A DNA stretch of 44,595 nt from Candidatus Bathyarchaeota archaeon. GTDB lineage: Archaea > Thermoproteota > Bathyarchaeia > Bathyarchaeales > Bathycorpusculaceae. The notes beneath the pieces were generated by a model that made no database searches, was not told the origin of the DNA, and saw nothing but the letters and a program-made list of their open reading frames with translations. The stretch is from assembly GCA_003141855.1 (NCBI GenBank), contig PLNS01000011.1, forward strand, positions 39,273 to 83,867, read 5' to 3'. The translations under genes and the position numbers were made by a program. Position 1 is the first letter of the stretch. Every line of letters starts with the position of its first letter. Positions 6,027-14,965 of the stretch are shown in pieces.

Positions 6027-7394
6027 ACGCAAATTTTTTTGAACTTTAACTATCTTTTTCCCTTTTGACCGCAACTTAATCAGCAAAAGCAAAGTTAACA
6101 GTAAAACAGCAATGACCGCAACCACGTAACCGATAAACTGGAAACCTGAAGTCCCATTACTATTCTGGGCGACGCTGAGTTTTACAACGTAGAAGTCATA
6201 CACTGCTTTACCGATTAAAGCAGGTTGACCCATCGGATCGGTCCAGCCTGCCATAAGATATGCGTTATCGCCTGTTTCGATGACGCTGTAGGCTTCCTGG
6301 AAAGCCGCGTTGCCTTGAGTGCAACTGAAGACGACTTGCCCCTGCTCAGTTATTTTGAAAAGCCAAAAATCCCTCTGCCCTTCCCCGAATGAAAAAGTGA
6401 AACCTGCAACTAAGTAACCGCCGTCCCTTGACTGGGTAACGTATGCTGGCGAGTCGGCGTCTTTTCCGCCCACGGTTTTGTTCCATACCATGTTGCCATT
6501 CAAATCTACTTTTAACACCCAAGCGTCAGTCGAAGTGATTGGTGACTCGACCTCGCCCACCAATACGTAGCCGTCGGCTGCTTTTGCCATTGCATAGGCT
6601 TTCTCGCTTTGTAGTCCGCCGTAAGTTTTATTCCAAACTAGGTTGCCGTCAGCTTGAACTTTGAGGAGGTAGAAATCATAGTTATTGTTGCCTTGAGTAT
6701 CGGTGTAACCTGCGATGACGTAACTGCCATCTTGGGCTAAAACGCCTGCTCTCGCGGCGGTCTCGGCTGTTTGTCCATAGGTTTTGTTCCAAATAACGTT
6801 GCCGTCTCCGTCAAGTTTGACTGCCCAAGCAGCTGATTGCCCATTGCCATAGGAATAGGTTAACCCAAAAACCACAAATCCGTCTTGGGAGGCGATTCCT
6901 GAGAAGAGTTTATCAGTTTTTTCTCCGCCTATGATAGTTTTCCATAATAAGGTGCCTTGATTGTCTATTCTTGCAACATAACCATTAACGTCTCCTAACG
7001 CCAAAAATTCGTTTCCCACAAGCAAGAAACCATCCGTTAAATTAACGGCGTACCTGAGTTCAGTGCCAAAGCCTTCAAGGAAAGTTTTGTTCCAAACAGC
7101 ATTACCCTCTCTATCAAGCTTTATAGCCCAGCCTACAGTCGCGTTTGCCACAATCGATCTGGAGGACCCAACCACTAAATAGCCGTCACCGGCTGGTACT
7201 GTGTAAAATGCTCTGTCGTCAGCTGCGCCGCCGTAGGTTTTTTCCCAAACAACGTTTGCAGGTAAAACACTCACCGAGGGGTTGCCATCAACTTTTAGGG
7301 CAGCGGGTGTTTGAGTTGCACTAACGATCATACTTAATACAATCAAGACGGCTAGTAGCGCGACAATTGTCTTTATGGTTTTAGCTTGATTCAT
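6000..7394 (-). CDS. membrane-anchored surface protein with seven propeller-type repeats
   Basis: The 464-residue protein has an N-terminal signal or anchor helix (residues about 8-26), a large extracellular part and a C-terminal transmembrane helix (about 425-445) followed by a basic tail. The outer part contains seven repeats of about 47-52 residues, each with a core like VVWEKTYGGAADDRAF (VIWNKTYG, LVWNKTYGG, MVWNKTVGG and so on) followed by a GDGYLVVG-type strand. This is what a seven-bladed beta-propeller looks like. It is the last gene of the pilus operon direction, 39 bases after the pilin-like gene, so it may act with the pilus as an adhesin. It overlaps the TrmB-like gene by 27 bases at the 3' end. 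Specific ligand unknown. Confidence 0.85.
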   Translation of the reverse strand: MNQAKTIKTIVALLAVLIVLSMIVSATQTPAALKVDGNPSVSVLPANVVWEKTYGGAADDRAFYTVPAGDGYLVVGSSRSIVANATVGWAIKLDREGNAVWNKTFLEGFGTELRYAVNLTDGFLLVGNEFLALGDVNGYVARIDNQGTLLWKTIIGGEKTDKLFSGIASQDGFVVFGLTYSYGNGQSAAWAVKLDGDGNVIWNKTYGQTAETAARAGVLAQDGSYVIAGYTDTQGNNNYDFYLLKVQADGNLVWNKTYGGLQSEKAYAMAKAADGYVLVGEVESPITSTDAWVLKVDLNGNMVWNKTVGGKDADSPAYVTQSRDGGYLVAGFTFSFGEGQRDFWLFKITEQGQVVFSCTQGNAAFQEAYSVIETGDNAYLMAGWTDPMGQPALIGKAVYDFYVVKLSVAQNSNGTSGFQFIGYVVAVIAVLLLTLLLLIKLRSKGKKIVKVQKNLRLFLRQFSE

Positions 7395-7433
7395 CCCGCG
7401 GTTTTCGCCTCTTGTTTAGCGCCAGATTGAATG

Positions 7434-8192
7434 TTACGTGCTGGTGCATGTTAGGTTTGCTCCTACAAATATACCTCGCTTATCCTGACACAGCAAGGAA
7501 ACAACCAGCGGGTCGTATGGTTGTGGTGTTTGAGCATTAAATGACACGGCGTATGTTCCGTTGCCAAAACTGGTGATGCTTGGCGAATCCACTTGTATCC
7601 AGTCGGTTGCGTTCTGGTAGGAAAAGGTGAAGTTTTGGGCTAAGGCCGCTTTGCCCTCGTTTTGGACGTTAACTGTTAAGTCCACTTGTTTTGTGGTGTC
7701 GTTGAGTTGCTGGTAGTTTCCGCTCAAGTTAACCGCTGACGTTACGTTTATGGCGTATTCTAAATTGGAAGTGGCTGAGGGACTGGAAGAGGCTAAAGCA
7801 AATGTGGCGTAAGCGCTTGAGACGCCTTGACCGTTGGCATCCCAAGAAATCAAAAATCCGTTTTGGTAACCGCTCGAGTTTAGGGTATTGTAATCGATTG
7901 TGAGCAGGGCTTGGTATGAATGTGAAATGATTGCCGTTTTCAACTCAGACAGGTCAGTCCCTAAAATACCTGAGTTGCCGCCGTCGGTTGCGTTTGCTAA
8001 AGCGCTAATCAGAGTGCTTCTTGCGCTTTGCTTGTACCCTGCAAAAGCATCGTTTTCTGCCGCAACCGTCGGCACTTCTTTCTCAACCTCCATGACATAG
8101 AGCGCAGTGGACAACAAGAGCAAAGCTACCAGCAAAGCAGTAACTATAATCACTTGACCTGAATTGTCACGTTTGAAGCTGCGTTTTCCCAT
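7434..8192 (-). CDS. pilin-like surface protein, operon member
   Basis: The protein (252 residues from the ATG at 8192) starts MGKRSFKRDNSGQVIIVTAL and continues into a hydrophobic helix LLVALLLLSTALYVMEVE. A short basic leader followed by a hydrophobic stretch is the form of archaeal class III signal peptides and of the GspH/TadE-like group. The rest is Ser/Thr/Asn-rich and beta-strand-like, as expected outside the cell. Start 8192 lies 2 bases after the stop of the preceding gene; a longer frame from 8261 would overlap it by 67 bases and lacks the leader form. Likely a minor subunit of the pilus made with the ATPase and platform protein. A prepilin peptidase was not found in this window. 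Confidence 0.8.
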   Translation of the reverse strand: MGKRSFKRDNSGQVIIVTALLVALLLLSTALYVMEVEKEVPTVAAENDAFAGYKQSARSTLISALANATDGGNSGILGTDLSELKTAIISHSYQALLTIDYNTLNSSGYQNGFLISWDANGQGVSSAYATFALASSSPSATSNLEYAINVTSAVNLSGNYQQLNDTTKQVDLTVNVQNEGKAALAQNFTFSYQNATDWIQVDSPSITSFGNGTYAVSFNAQTPQPYDPLVVSLLCQDKRGIFVGANLTCTST

Positions 8193-8194
8193 GC

Positions 8195-8617
8195 CTAATC
8201 CACCACCGACAACTGCAACTGCAGAACATAAACCGCGTAGGTACTGTTCTGGCTCACGCAAACGTAATCAAATGAAACGATTTTGTCGCTGACAGCGCCA
8301 CCGTTAGAAATGGGAAACTCGTTTAGGATGTTGAGGTCTTTATCGTAGACGGTTAAATTAAACCATGTTGTAAGTGGCAAAGCGGATTCAACACTTTTCC
8401 CAAGCGTCGCCCAATCATGATTATCCACTAAACTTGCCAGTTGACCGTCGCCGTCCAAAGTCAACAGAACATTCTCCGCTTTCCAAGCTATGTTACCTGT
8501 CGAGTTTTTCGGATGCGTCTGTGCAGGAATAAGCGTCAAACAAGACAACAACAGCACTGAAGCAAAGAAGGCTTCTATAACGCGCACCTGCCCCTTCCTG
8601 TCTCTAAGCAGCCTCAA
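8195..8617 (-). CDS. pilin-like protein, 140 aa, operon member
   Basis: The N-terminus MRLLRDRKGQVRVIEAFFAS followed by VLLLSCLTLIPAQ is a basic leader plus hydrophobic helix, with an Arg-Lys-Gly stretch that fits class III prepilin processing and a Glu shortly after it, as in many pilins. The remainder is a small extracellular domain. It overlaps the upstream gene by 4 bases and is followed 2 bases later by the next pilin-like gene, so translation is probably coupled. Function as a minor pilin is inferred from the N-terminus and from the secretion motor genes upstream. Confidence 0.8.
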   Translation of the reverse strand: MRLLRDRKGQVRVIEAFFASVLLLSCLTLIPAQTHPKNSTGNIAWKAENVLLTLDGDGQLASLVDNHDWATLGKSVESALPLTTWFNLTVYDKDLNILNEFPISNGGAVSDKIVSFDYVCVSQNSTYAVYVLQLQLSVVD

Positions 8618-9654
8618 TTCGGCAAGCCTCCTAAACTTAAATCAAGCCTGTAGAGGACACCGCCAACTGTAACCATGTAGCTGAAGACGTTCTGCTCTGA
8701 ACCCTCAAAGTCTGCGCCTGCCTTCAGCGGAACCTGGGGGTACGCTGTCCATTCTTGGAAATAGTCGGCGCCGTTGAGACCGCAGACAACCAAAATCAAT
8801 GGGCTTTTATCGATTAACTTTGGAATTGGGCAGTGGGAACCCTGAATGGAAGGGAGGGTTTGCTGGTACGAGTAGGAGAAAACATAGCCGTTTTGAACCG
8901 TTAAACCAGGCGAACTGTCGTTGAGGCTTAATGTGTAATCAAGCGGGCTCAAAGCCAAATCACTGCTGCTGGGGTTTGATTCCTGCGTTGAATGGGCAAA
9001 ATTGTAGACTGCGTATGAAGTCATCCTATCATCAATGGATGCTCTGGCGAATACAACAAGCAGGGCGTTGTCGGTTGCTGCGCTTGGGATTTGGACCGTA
9101 ACTTGGCCAACGCCAGCGTCGGGGATGGTGCTGGTGATGTCGCTTAGGTAGTTGTCTGCGGTAACGTAGCAGTGTAGGCTTGCGCTTGCGGGTTTCGAAT
9201 CGATGCTTGTTGAAACCGCGAATGAGAAAGATGCGTCACTGCCAACTGTGAAGTTGCTTGATTGCAAAATGTTTACGGTCATAAGTTGGGAAACCGTTAT
9301 GCCCAACGCTATGTTTAGTTTGGCGGCGTTTGCTATGTCAGCGTACGATAACGAGTAATTGTTTAGGTTGTTTAGTCTGCTGATTTTGTCCATGTCAAGT
9401 TCATAAGGACTTGTTGAGGTGATTGCAGCCAATCCGAAGTCATCAGGAACGGCGTTGCTTGTTCCCCAGTTGGCGGGTGTTCCATTGTTTGTTATGATGT
9501 GGTCGGCTATAGCTTTTAGGTAGCTGTCCTTGTTGATGTCCTGCGTGCTAACTATTCTAGTTTGCATCGTTGAGCCCAGAAAAGCTGTGCCTATCAATGC
9601 CACAGCTACAATGATGGTGCATGCGAAGAAAGTGTCAAAAGAGCTCGTTGGCAA
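8614..9654 (-). CDS. pilin-like/secreted protein, 346 aa, operon member
   Basis: The frame starts with TTG at 9654, preceded by GAGG at 8 bases. The N-terminus MPTSSFDTFFACTIIVAVAL followed by IGTAFLGSTMQTRIV is a hydrophobic helix with almost no basic leader, then a long extracellular part rich in Ser, Asn and Thr. A periodic set of short strands is seen but no known domain. It lies 12 bases after the platform gene and overlaps the following gene by 4 bases. It is probably a larger minor pilin or a pilus tip or adhesion component. Which signal peptidase handles it cannot be told. Confidence 0.75.
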   Translation of the reverse strand: MPTSSFDTFFACTIIVAVALIGTAFLGSTMQTRIVSTQDINKDSYLKAIADHIITNNGTPANWGTSNAVPDDFGLAAITSTSPYELDMDKISRLNNLNNYSLSYADIANAAKLNIALGITVSQLMTVNILQSSNFTVGSDASFSFAVSTSIDSKPASASLHCYVTADNYLSDITSTIPDAGVGQVTVQIPSAATDNALLVVFARASIDDRMTSYAVYNFAHSTQESNPSSSDLALSPLDYTLSLNDSSPGLTVQNGYVFSYSYQQTLPSIQGSHCPIPKLIDKSPLILVVCGLNGADYFQEWTAYPQVPLKAGADFEGSEQNVFSYMVTVGGVLYRLDLSLGGLPN

Positions 9655-9666
9655 GCATTATTCCTC

Positions 9667-11172
9667 TTAAGTTGGTTTTAGTCCGCCTAATGTGAAAACC
9701 CCTGAGAGCAATATTTGAGAGACTACCAATGATATGTAAGCGGTTGCGGCTAGCAATGCTGAATGTTTGAATCCGGCGCCGAAGTTGCCTTCGCTGATTT
9801 TTCCAATGAAGAATCCTGAGATCCAGCATTGAATGATTATGCCTACTGAGAACACTTTGAGCTGGCTTTGCATAGCCATCGTAGCTGCCGCCGCCAAGTC
9901 GGAGCTGACGACGCCCGTCATCATAGTTGTAGTTAAAGCCACAATGGTCGTAGTAACCGCGATTAATGCACTCCACATAAAAGCCAAAAGAATGTAAGGC
10001 TTCAAAAGCGCCCTGCGATTTACCTGCATTTCTCGTTCTTTTTCGCTGTAATCTGAGAGTATTTCCAGTGACTCGATTGAGTTGCCGCCGATTTCGATTG
10101 TTTCTACCAGCATGGCAAAGTTAACGATGACAAACCAGCTTCGGATTTCCCTGCGCATGTTTTCGAAGGTTTTTCTTAAAGGTATGCCCCATTCGATTTG
10201 GCTACGGATTAAATCTAAAAATTTAGAGAAGGACCCGTAATTTTTGCGTTTTGTTGCTTGCACTATGCTTTTTTCTGGCGAGAGGCCCGTTTTTTGTGAT
10301 TCTGTAATGTCTCGGATGAAGCTGGGGATTGATTCTTCTGCGTTGTAGTTTATTTTTGAAATGCGGTAGTATTGGTAAGCAAGCGGCAGCGAAGCAGCAA
10401 CTAGACCTATGGTTGTGATTTCTGGTAGTCCAATAGGTTTGATTGCTTCTGGACCAATCATTCCGAAAACACCTATAACGGCAAACACTGGAATTATGAA
10501 GATTAACGCTTTCTTGTATAGGTCTTTGAGGTCTGGGAAAGCACTTTTTTGTATGTTATGCGCCATTAAAATAAAAATCCCCGACATCACGGGCATAATG
10601 ATAAACGCTATTAAGTAAGACATAACCGGCGAAATGGAAACTGAAGAGCTTGACATCAAATCCATAACGCTTGACGATGAGAAAACAACAAAGAGAATGT
10701 ATGTGCATAATACGACGATTAGCATGACTGAATACGCTTCAACTAGTGTAGCAATCCGCTCGATTGAACGGTTCAGGTTGATATATCTTAGTTCGAAGAT
10801 TGATTTTAGCTGGCTTTTCATGTAATCAGCAAGTTTCCCGCCGCTTCTAACTGAAGAAACAAAGCCGCCCAGAAAGTTCCGGTACAGTTTAGATTGAGTA
10901 ACTTCCGCGCGCTGATACATCACGGTTAATGGATCTTTGCCCAGAACCTCAACTTGACGCACCACCTCATCGGCTTCTTTCTTAAACGTTGGAAGGAAAG
11001 TAAGCTTGCGCATTTTTTTCCAGCTATCATAAGGTGAGATTCCGCTTGCAGCCATAAGAGTAAAAATCATTACGGCGAAGGGCAGCTCCTGCTCAGTTTT
11101 CTCGCGTTCTTCACTAGTAGCTCTATTTAGAAAACCGAAGATTTTGCCAAGGAACCCGCCAGGAGCTTTCAT
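9667..11172 (-). CDS. type IV pilus/archaellum-type membrane platform protein (FlaJ/TadC-like)
   Basis: Polytopic inner-membrane platform of a type II/IV secretion-related machine. The 501-residue protein contains two T2SSF (GspF) domains: the first at about residues 30-170 (PFAVMIFTLMAASGISPYDSW, GGFVSSVRSGGKLADYM), the second at about 280-420 (FIRDITESQKTGLSPEKSIV, VNFAMLVETIEIGGNSIESL). Each is followed by transmembrane helices; about nine spans in all. It lies 4 bases after the ATPase gene. With the ATPase it forms the motor that assembles the pilin-like subunits encoded on both sides. Since no archaellin cluster genes (FlaH, FlaG, FlaF) are here, an adhesive or DNA-handling pilus is more likely than an archaellum. 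Confidence 0.92.
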   Translation of the reverse strand: MKAPGGFLGKIFGFLNRATSEEREKTEQELPFAVMIFTLMAASGISPYDSWKKMRKLTFLPTFKKEADEVVRQVEVLGKDPLTVMYQRAEVTQSKLYRNFLGGFVSSVRSGGKLADYMKSQLKSIFELRYINLNRSIERIATLVEAYSVMLIVVLCTYILFVVFSSSSVMDLMSSSSVSISPVMSYLIAFIIMPVMSGIFILMAHNIQKSAFPDLKDLYKKALIFIIPVFAVIGVFGMIGPEAIKPIGLPEITTIGLVAASLPLAYQYYRISKINYNAEESIPSFIRDITESQKTGLSPEKSIVQATKRKNYGSFSKFLDLIRSQIEWGIPLRKTFENMRREIRSWFVIVNFAMLVETIEIGGNSIESLEILSDYSEKEREMQVNRRALLKPYILLAFMWSALIAVTTTIVALTTTMMTGVVSSDLAAAATMAMQSQLKVFSVGIIIQCWISGFFIGKISEGNFGAGFKHSALLAATAYISLVVSQILLSGVFTLGGLKPT

Positions 11173-11176
11173 TTAG

Positions 11177-12760
11177 TTATTGCACCTTTGAGTTTTCGTT
11201 CGCGGCGGCTAAACTCGCAAGGTTAAGTGAACTGTTTAATGCCTTGTGGACACTTCTGAAATCGCGCAGGTTTTGTTCAACCATGCTCAGTAGGATTTGT
11301 TTTCTGCGTTCAAACTCTTGCTGAACCACACTCAATGGCGCATCAAGGTTTTGGGCTATTTTGGACAGCAAGTAGCTTTTCGATAGGTCTTGTTGGAAGG
11401 TATCGGATGAAAGGTTCCAAGAGAAAACTTCACGTGGAATGCCGTTATTGTCGATTTCAGTGACTTTGACAAATTTTCGCATTGACTTTTTTCGTTCTTG
11501 CAGGTTGATGCTTGCGGTATTTACTTGCTTGACCACGATTACGCAGTTCATGAGTGATAAGATGGTTTGTGGGATGTTCATAGGCGGCTGCGTTAATCGT
11601 TTAATGACTGTTTCCACGTCGTCAGCGTGCATGGTGCATAATCCACCGTGGCCAGTAGCTAAGGCTTGGAATAGAACGTATGCTTCTTCGCCTCTGATTT
11701 CGCCTACAAGAATCAACGCTGGTCTGTGCCTAACCGCTGACTTGATTAGGTCATAGAGTGTGACTTCACCATCACTGTCTCCACCAAAGCCAGTTCGCGC
11801 AATTGTAGACACCCAGTTCTCCTGCGGCAAGTTAATTTCTTGAACTTCCTCCACAGAAATCATCTTAAAGTCCGGTCGCACCAAACATGCAATAGCGTTT
11901 AAAGCGGTTGTTTTACCTGCGCCTGTTGGCCCCACGACCATGACAGACATTTTGTTTTCCATTAGCATCCAAAGGTAGGCTGCAATTGATTCGTCGATTG
12001 TTTCGTTTATTATCAGGTCTACGATTGTTAGGGGGTCGTCTTTGAATTTTCTTATGGTAAAGCTTGTTCCTGCTGGAGTTGTTTCTTTTCCGAAGGAAAC
12101 TGCAAGCCTGTGTTTTCCTGGAAGGGTTAAGTCGACTATTGGGTGGGCTATGCTTACGTGTTTGCCTTGCCTGTGCACCACTCGCGTTATGAAATCGTCG
12201 AGTTCTTCCTCATCGGTATACATTAGGTTGGTGCGTGTGCTAGCGTATTTTCTGTGGTAGATGTAAACGGGTTTGTTTATGCCTAAACAACTTATGTCTT
12301 CTATGAACGGGTCACTTATGAGACCGTCGATTTTTCCGAATCCGATTAAGTCTTTTTCAAGGTAGTAAATGATTTTTCTTAGACCAACTTGGTTGGTTCC
12401 ACCAAGAGCTTCTTGGTGCTCTTCTAGTATTGCCGGGAGCTGTCTGCGGAAAGAAACAACCAGTGTTTCATCTATCCTTGGCGCTTTAAGCTCGTACTCA
12501 AGAATGTTCTTTAAACGTTTGTAGGATTCCCTTTCCTCTTTTGACATGGGCAGGTCATCGACAACATAGAAGAAGCTTCCTTCGGAGTCGTCTTGAAAAA
12601 TCCAAGCGTAAGAGAAAGGGGGATTAAGAGGGTAACTTTCAATTTGCGTGTAACCTTCAGGCACTTGATAGCCCTGAATACCCAAGTATGCTACCAGTTC
12701 CTCATCTGGAGTTTCTTGTTTTTCTTGAATTTCTTCTTTCTTCTTTTTACCTAATTTCAT
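11177..12760 (-). CDS. type II/IV secretion system ATPase (GspE/FlaI/TadA family)
   Basis: Cytosolic hexameric ATPase that drives pilus assembly, 527 residues. An N-terminal domain of about 240 residues (with IIYYLEKDLIGFGKIDGLI and PFIEDISCLGINKPVYIYHR) precedes the RecA-like motor: Walker A VVGPTGAGKTT near residue 275, the Asp-box EEVQEINLPQ, Walker B LILVGEIRGEE and the His-box LATGHGGLCTMHAD. All catalytic residues are present. The gene is the third of the operon, 6 bases after a pilin-like gene and 4 bases before the platform gene. The C-terminal tail is rich in Asn, Ser and Leu. Pilin-like genes on both sides fix its role in pilus assembly. Confidence 0.95.
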   Translation of the reverse strand: MKLGKKKKEEIQEKQETPDEELVAYLGIQGYQVPEGYTQIESYPLNPPFSYAWIFQDDSEGSFFYVVDDLPMSKEERESYKRLKNILEYELKAPRIDETLVVSFRRQLPAILEEHQEALGGTNQVGLRKIIYYLEKDLIGFGKIDGLISDPFIEDISCLGINKPVYIYHRKYASTRTNLMYTDEEELDDFITRVVHRQGKHVSIAHPIVDLTLPGKHRLAVSFGKETTPAGTSFTIRKFKDDPLTIVDLIINETIDESIAAYLWMLMENKMSVMVVGPTGAGKTTALNAIACLVRPDFKMISVEEVQEINLPQENWVSTIARTGFGGDSDGEVTLYDLIKSAVRHRPALILVGEIRGEEAYVLFQALATGHGGLCTMHADDVETVIKRLTQPPMNIPQTILSLMNCVIVVKQVNTASINLQERKKSMRKFVKVTEIDNNGIPREVFSWNLSSDTFQQDLSKSYLLSKIAQNLDAPLSVVQQEFERRKQILLSMVEQNLRDFRSVHKALNSSLNLASLAAANENSKVQ

Positions 12761-12766
12761 TTGTTA

Positions 12767-13210
12767 TCACTCACTGGTTAATGTTAAAGTTGCAATTTGG
12801 TTCTCAAAGTGGCATTGCAGTACGGCTCTTCCTGAACCGCTGATAAAGGTGCCTGACGCCACAACTTGGGCAGGTATATTCACCTGGGGTTGGTTTGGGG
12901 TAACGGTTGTTCCAAACCCTGACTCGACCCATGCACCCGACGAGTCGTTTGCTATGCGTATCCAGAATCTTTGGTTGCCAATCTGCGAGGGAATATCGAG
13001 AAATTGAGTTGTGTTCTGGTTGTTTTCTGTGGTGCGCGATAACAGCGCTAGGCTTTGTGTTGCTACGTATTCATCGATGTTCTTTAATTGCTGGTTTGTG
13101 GCTTGGTTTTTTATGTTTAATGTGGATAGGCTGCAGCTGTAAACTATGATTGAACCAACAAGGAGGGCGGCAAAAAGCGAATACACGTAACCTGGAATTA
13201 TCGACGGCAT
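12767..13210 (-). CDS. pilin-like protein, 147 aa, operon member
   Basis: N-terminus MPSIIPGYVYSLFAALLVGS followed by IIVYSCSLSTLNIKNQATNQ: a short leader, a hydrophobic helix and then an amphipathic continuation, the usual N-terminal helix of a pilin. About 100 extracellular residues follow, ending in beta-type strands. The ATG directly follows the stop codon of the upstream gene, and the ATPase starts 6 bases after its stop. Probably a minor pilin. No cleavage site consensus (basic residue plus Gly) is clear in the leader. Confidence 0.75.
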   Translation of the reverse strand: MPSIIPGYVYSLFAALLVGSIIVYSCSLSTLNIKNQATNQQLKNIDEYVATQSLALLSRTTENNQNTTQFLDIPSQIGNQRFWIRIANDSSGAWVESGFGTTVTPNQPQVNIPAQVVASGTFISGSGRAVLQCHFENQIATLTLTSE

Positions 13211-14050
13211 CTACCGGATCCACCTCTGGATTGAAACGTTGGAAACGACGGTTTCTATGTGGATAACGGCGCCTTCTGATGTGCTTGAAATCGGGATTGA
13301 AACGCTACCGCTCACACCGTCTAAAACTGAAGTTATCGCCAAGTTTTCAAGCGCATAAGGAACATCGTAATTCTTAGTTGTTAATTGCGTGCTTTCGCAC
13401 GAAATGTGAAGAGGAAGCTCACCTTGCAATGCTATTGCGGCTGAAGAGTTCAAGTTAACGATGTAGATGCGAATATTATTGACTGGTTTACCGTTTTCTA
13501 ATCCAGCAGCCACATATGTCACGCTTGGCCGGTAATGTAACTGGATTTCTGGGTGCTCGGCGCCGTTTTCTATGCAAAGTTGGCTTGTTGACGAGCCGCT
13601 TTGGTTCGTTATTGTTCGGCTGTCACCTTTGAGGTATAGGCCTGTTTCTGAGGAGCTTGAATATGGAAGTTGATAGGTTATTTTGCCGATTGAAGTGTTA
13701 AAGCTTGTTTCTTGGATACCCGAGTTGTCGTTGATGCTCAGGGTTAGAACGTTGGTTGTTGGTTGGATGTTTGTTAATCCGCCTGAATCAGTCAAATCAA
13801 ACGTGGATGAGGAACCAGGCTGCCACAGAGTAGAAACAATTGCATCATTCAAGGATAGGAGGTTTTGTTTAGCTGTGGAAACTTTGAGAGTTTGACCTTG
13901 CGAATTGATTCTTTCGACTGAAAAGTAGTATGTAAAAGCAACAATACTAAGCGTGGATACAAATAGGATTAGGAAGGTTACTGGTAAGGCCATTGCGTAT
14001 TTGGATCGGGCAAGTTTTTTGAAATGGCAATTATGTAACTTTAAGTTCAT
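13211..14050 (-). CDS. pilin-like protein, 279 aa, first gene of the pilus operon
   Basis: The protein starts MNLKLHNCHFKKLARSKYAM followed by ALPVTFLILFVSTLSIVAFTYYF, a basic leader with a long hydrophobic helix, then YFSVERINSQGQTLKVS and about 220 extracellular residues. The leader/helix form matches archaeal pilin-like proteins. GAGAGG precedes the ATG at good spacing. It is the first gene of a chain of seven or eight genes running to 6000 with gaps from overlap to 39 bases. The upstream 220 bases separate it from the major pilin-like genes and hold its promoter. Role as a minor pilin is inferred. Confidence 0.75.
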   Translation of the reverse strand: MNLKLHNCHFKKLARSKYAMALPVTFLILFVSTLSIVAFTYYFSVERINSQGQTLKVSTAKQNLLSLNDAIVSTLWQPGSSSTFDLTDSGGLTNIQPTTNVLTLSINDNSGIQETSFNTSIGKITYQLPYSSSSETGLYLKGDSRTITNQSGSSTSQLCIENGAEHPEIQLHYRPSVTYVAAGLENGKPVNNIRIYIVNLNSSAAIALQGELPLHISCESTQLTTKNYDVPYALENLAITSVLDGVSGSVSIPISSTSEGAVIHIETVVSNVSIQRWIR

Positions 14051-14272
14051 TTTATCCTCTCACGCGTGTCTTTTACTATAGAAACCTGAAAGAATGGATT
14101 AAGCCATTTGTGTGTCTAAACAATACACGTATGTTTGCAAAATTTTAATCTTGAAACGAGTAAAGTCGGAAGAATTCACTGTAAAACACCAAATAACTTT
14201 TTAAAATAAAAAGAAGGGGAGGGGGTAGACATTCACATTCTTAGGTTAGTTAATCTTAACCTAGGATTATGG
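14051..14272. other. intergenic: terminator side of a pilin gene and promoter side of the pilus operon
   Basis: This spacer holds no gene. On the minus strand, just after the pilin stop at 14273, lies a pyrimidine tract (GTCTACCCCCTCCCCTTCTT then TTTATTTT at about 14205-14231) that fits an archaeal T-rich terminator. The C-run part resembles the C-run/G-run element found near 440, 4430, 4910 and in the dispersed repeats. The promoter of the operon starting at 14050 must lie in the remaining A+T-rich sequence, but I cannot fix its TATA box. Confidence 0.45.
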
Positions 14273-14839
14273 TCATGCAGGTATGTTGTATGCGTTAACG
14301 TTTGTCTCTTTGTAGTACATCGCTTGTGATGTGAAGACTGTGAAAGCAACTGTTAAGCCGATGTCGTTGATGGTAATACTGTCCGGTGAAGTGATGTATA
14401 CGACTATAGTGGAGCCTGATGCCAAGACTAAGTTGCCTGTGGCTAAGGTTGCAGTAGCGTTCAATCCAATGTCGGAAGCAGCAGCAAGGCTATCTACGTA
14501 TGCTAAGTCGGCAGTTATGGCAGTTGCGTCTAGAGTTTTGTTTGCTAGGGCGTAGAATACATTGGTCCATGCGGATGTTTGTCCACGAACAGCGATCTTG
14601 CTGATGACGACGTCGCGTCCGCCAGTGTTAGTTATCATGATTGCGCCTTGAACGGTTCCATCAGAGGCAACCCAGATGTGTTGGTTTGAAACCTGGAGGC
14701 TTTCCTCTTGAACTCTTGTGCTTGTGACGTTGATTGCAAAGTAGGTTACGACTCCTGCGAGAAGCACTGAAACTACGAGGATGATCAGCGTTGTTACGAC
14801 GGTGCTTAGAGCCAAACGATTTCTCAGTATATTTCTCAT
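14273..14839 (-). CDS. major pilin-like protein 1 (archaeal class III signal), 188 aa
   Basis: N-terminus MRNILRNRLALSTVVTTLII followed by LVVSVLLAGVVTYFAINV: a basic leader and a Leu-Ser-Thr-Val-Val-Thr-Thr hydrophobic helix, the form of archaellin/pilin precursors in TACK archaea. About 140 extracellular residues follow, containing the conserved strand ITNTGGRDVVISKIAVRGQ. It is a close paralogue of the next gene upstream; both are 188 residues. GGGAG precedes the ATG by about 11 bases. It is probably the main fibre subunit exported by the adjacent motor. The central 259 bases are about 93% identical to the paralogue, whereas the N-terminal coding region differs at many synonymous sites, which points to gene conversion. 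Confidence 0.85.
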   Translation of the reverse strand: MRNILRNRLALSTVVTTLIILVVSVLLAGVVTYFAINVTSTRVQEESLQVSNQHIWVASDGTVQGAIMITNTGGRDVVISKIAVRGQTSAWTNVFYALANKTLDATAITADLAYVDSLAAASDIGLNATATLATGNLVLASGSTIVVYITSPDSITINDIGLTVAFTVFTSQAMYYKETNVNAYNIPA

Positions 14840-14965
14840 TTTTCTTTAAACTCCCTTTAAAAAGTCATTACGCGATTTCTGGATAAGTAATCTTGTGCGT
14901 AAAAAAAATTACACATCTGCAATAAATGAAACAACAAGAAAAAACTAGCGGTCTTTAGGTTCTGG

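Noticed and set aside
9635-9976. Open frame of 113 codons on the minus strand
   Set aside because: It overlaps the platform protein gene in another frame; the platform protein is intact and conserved there.
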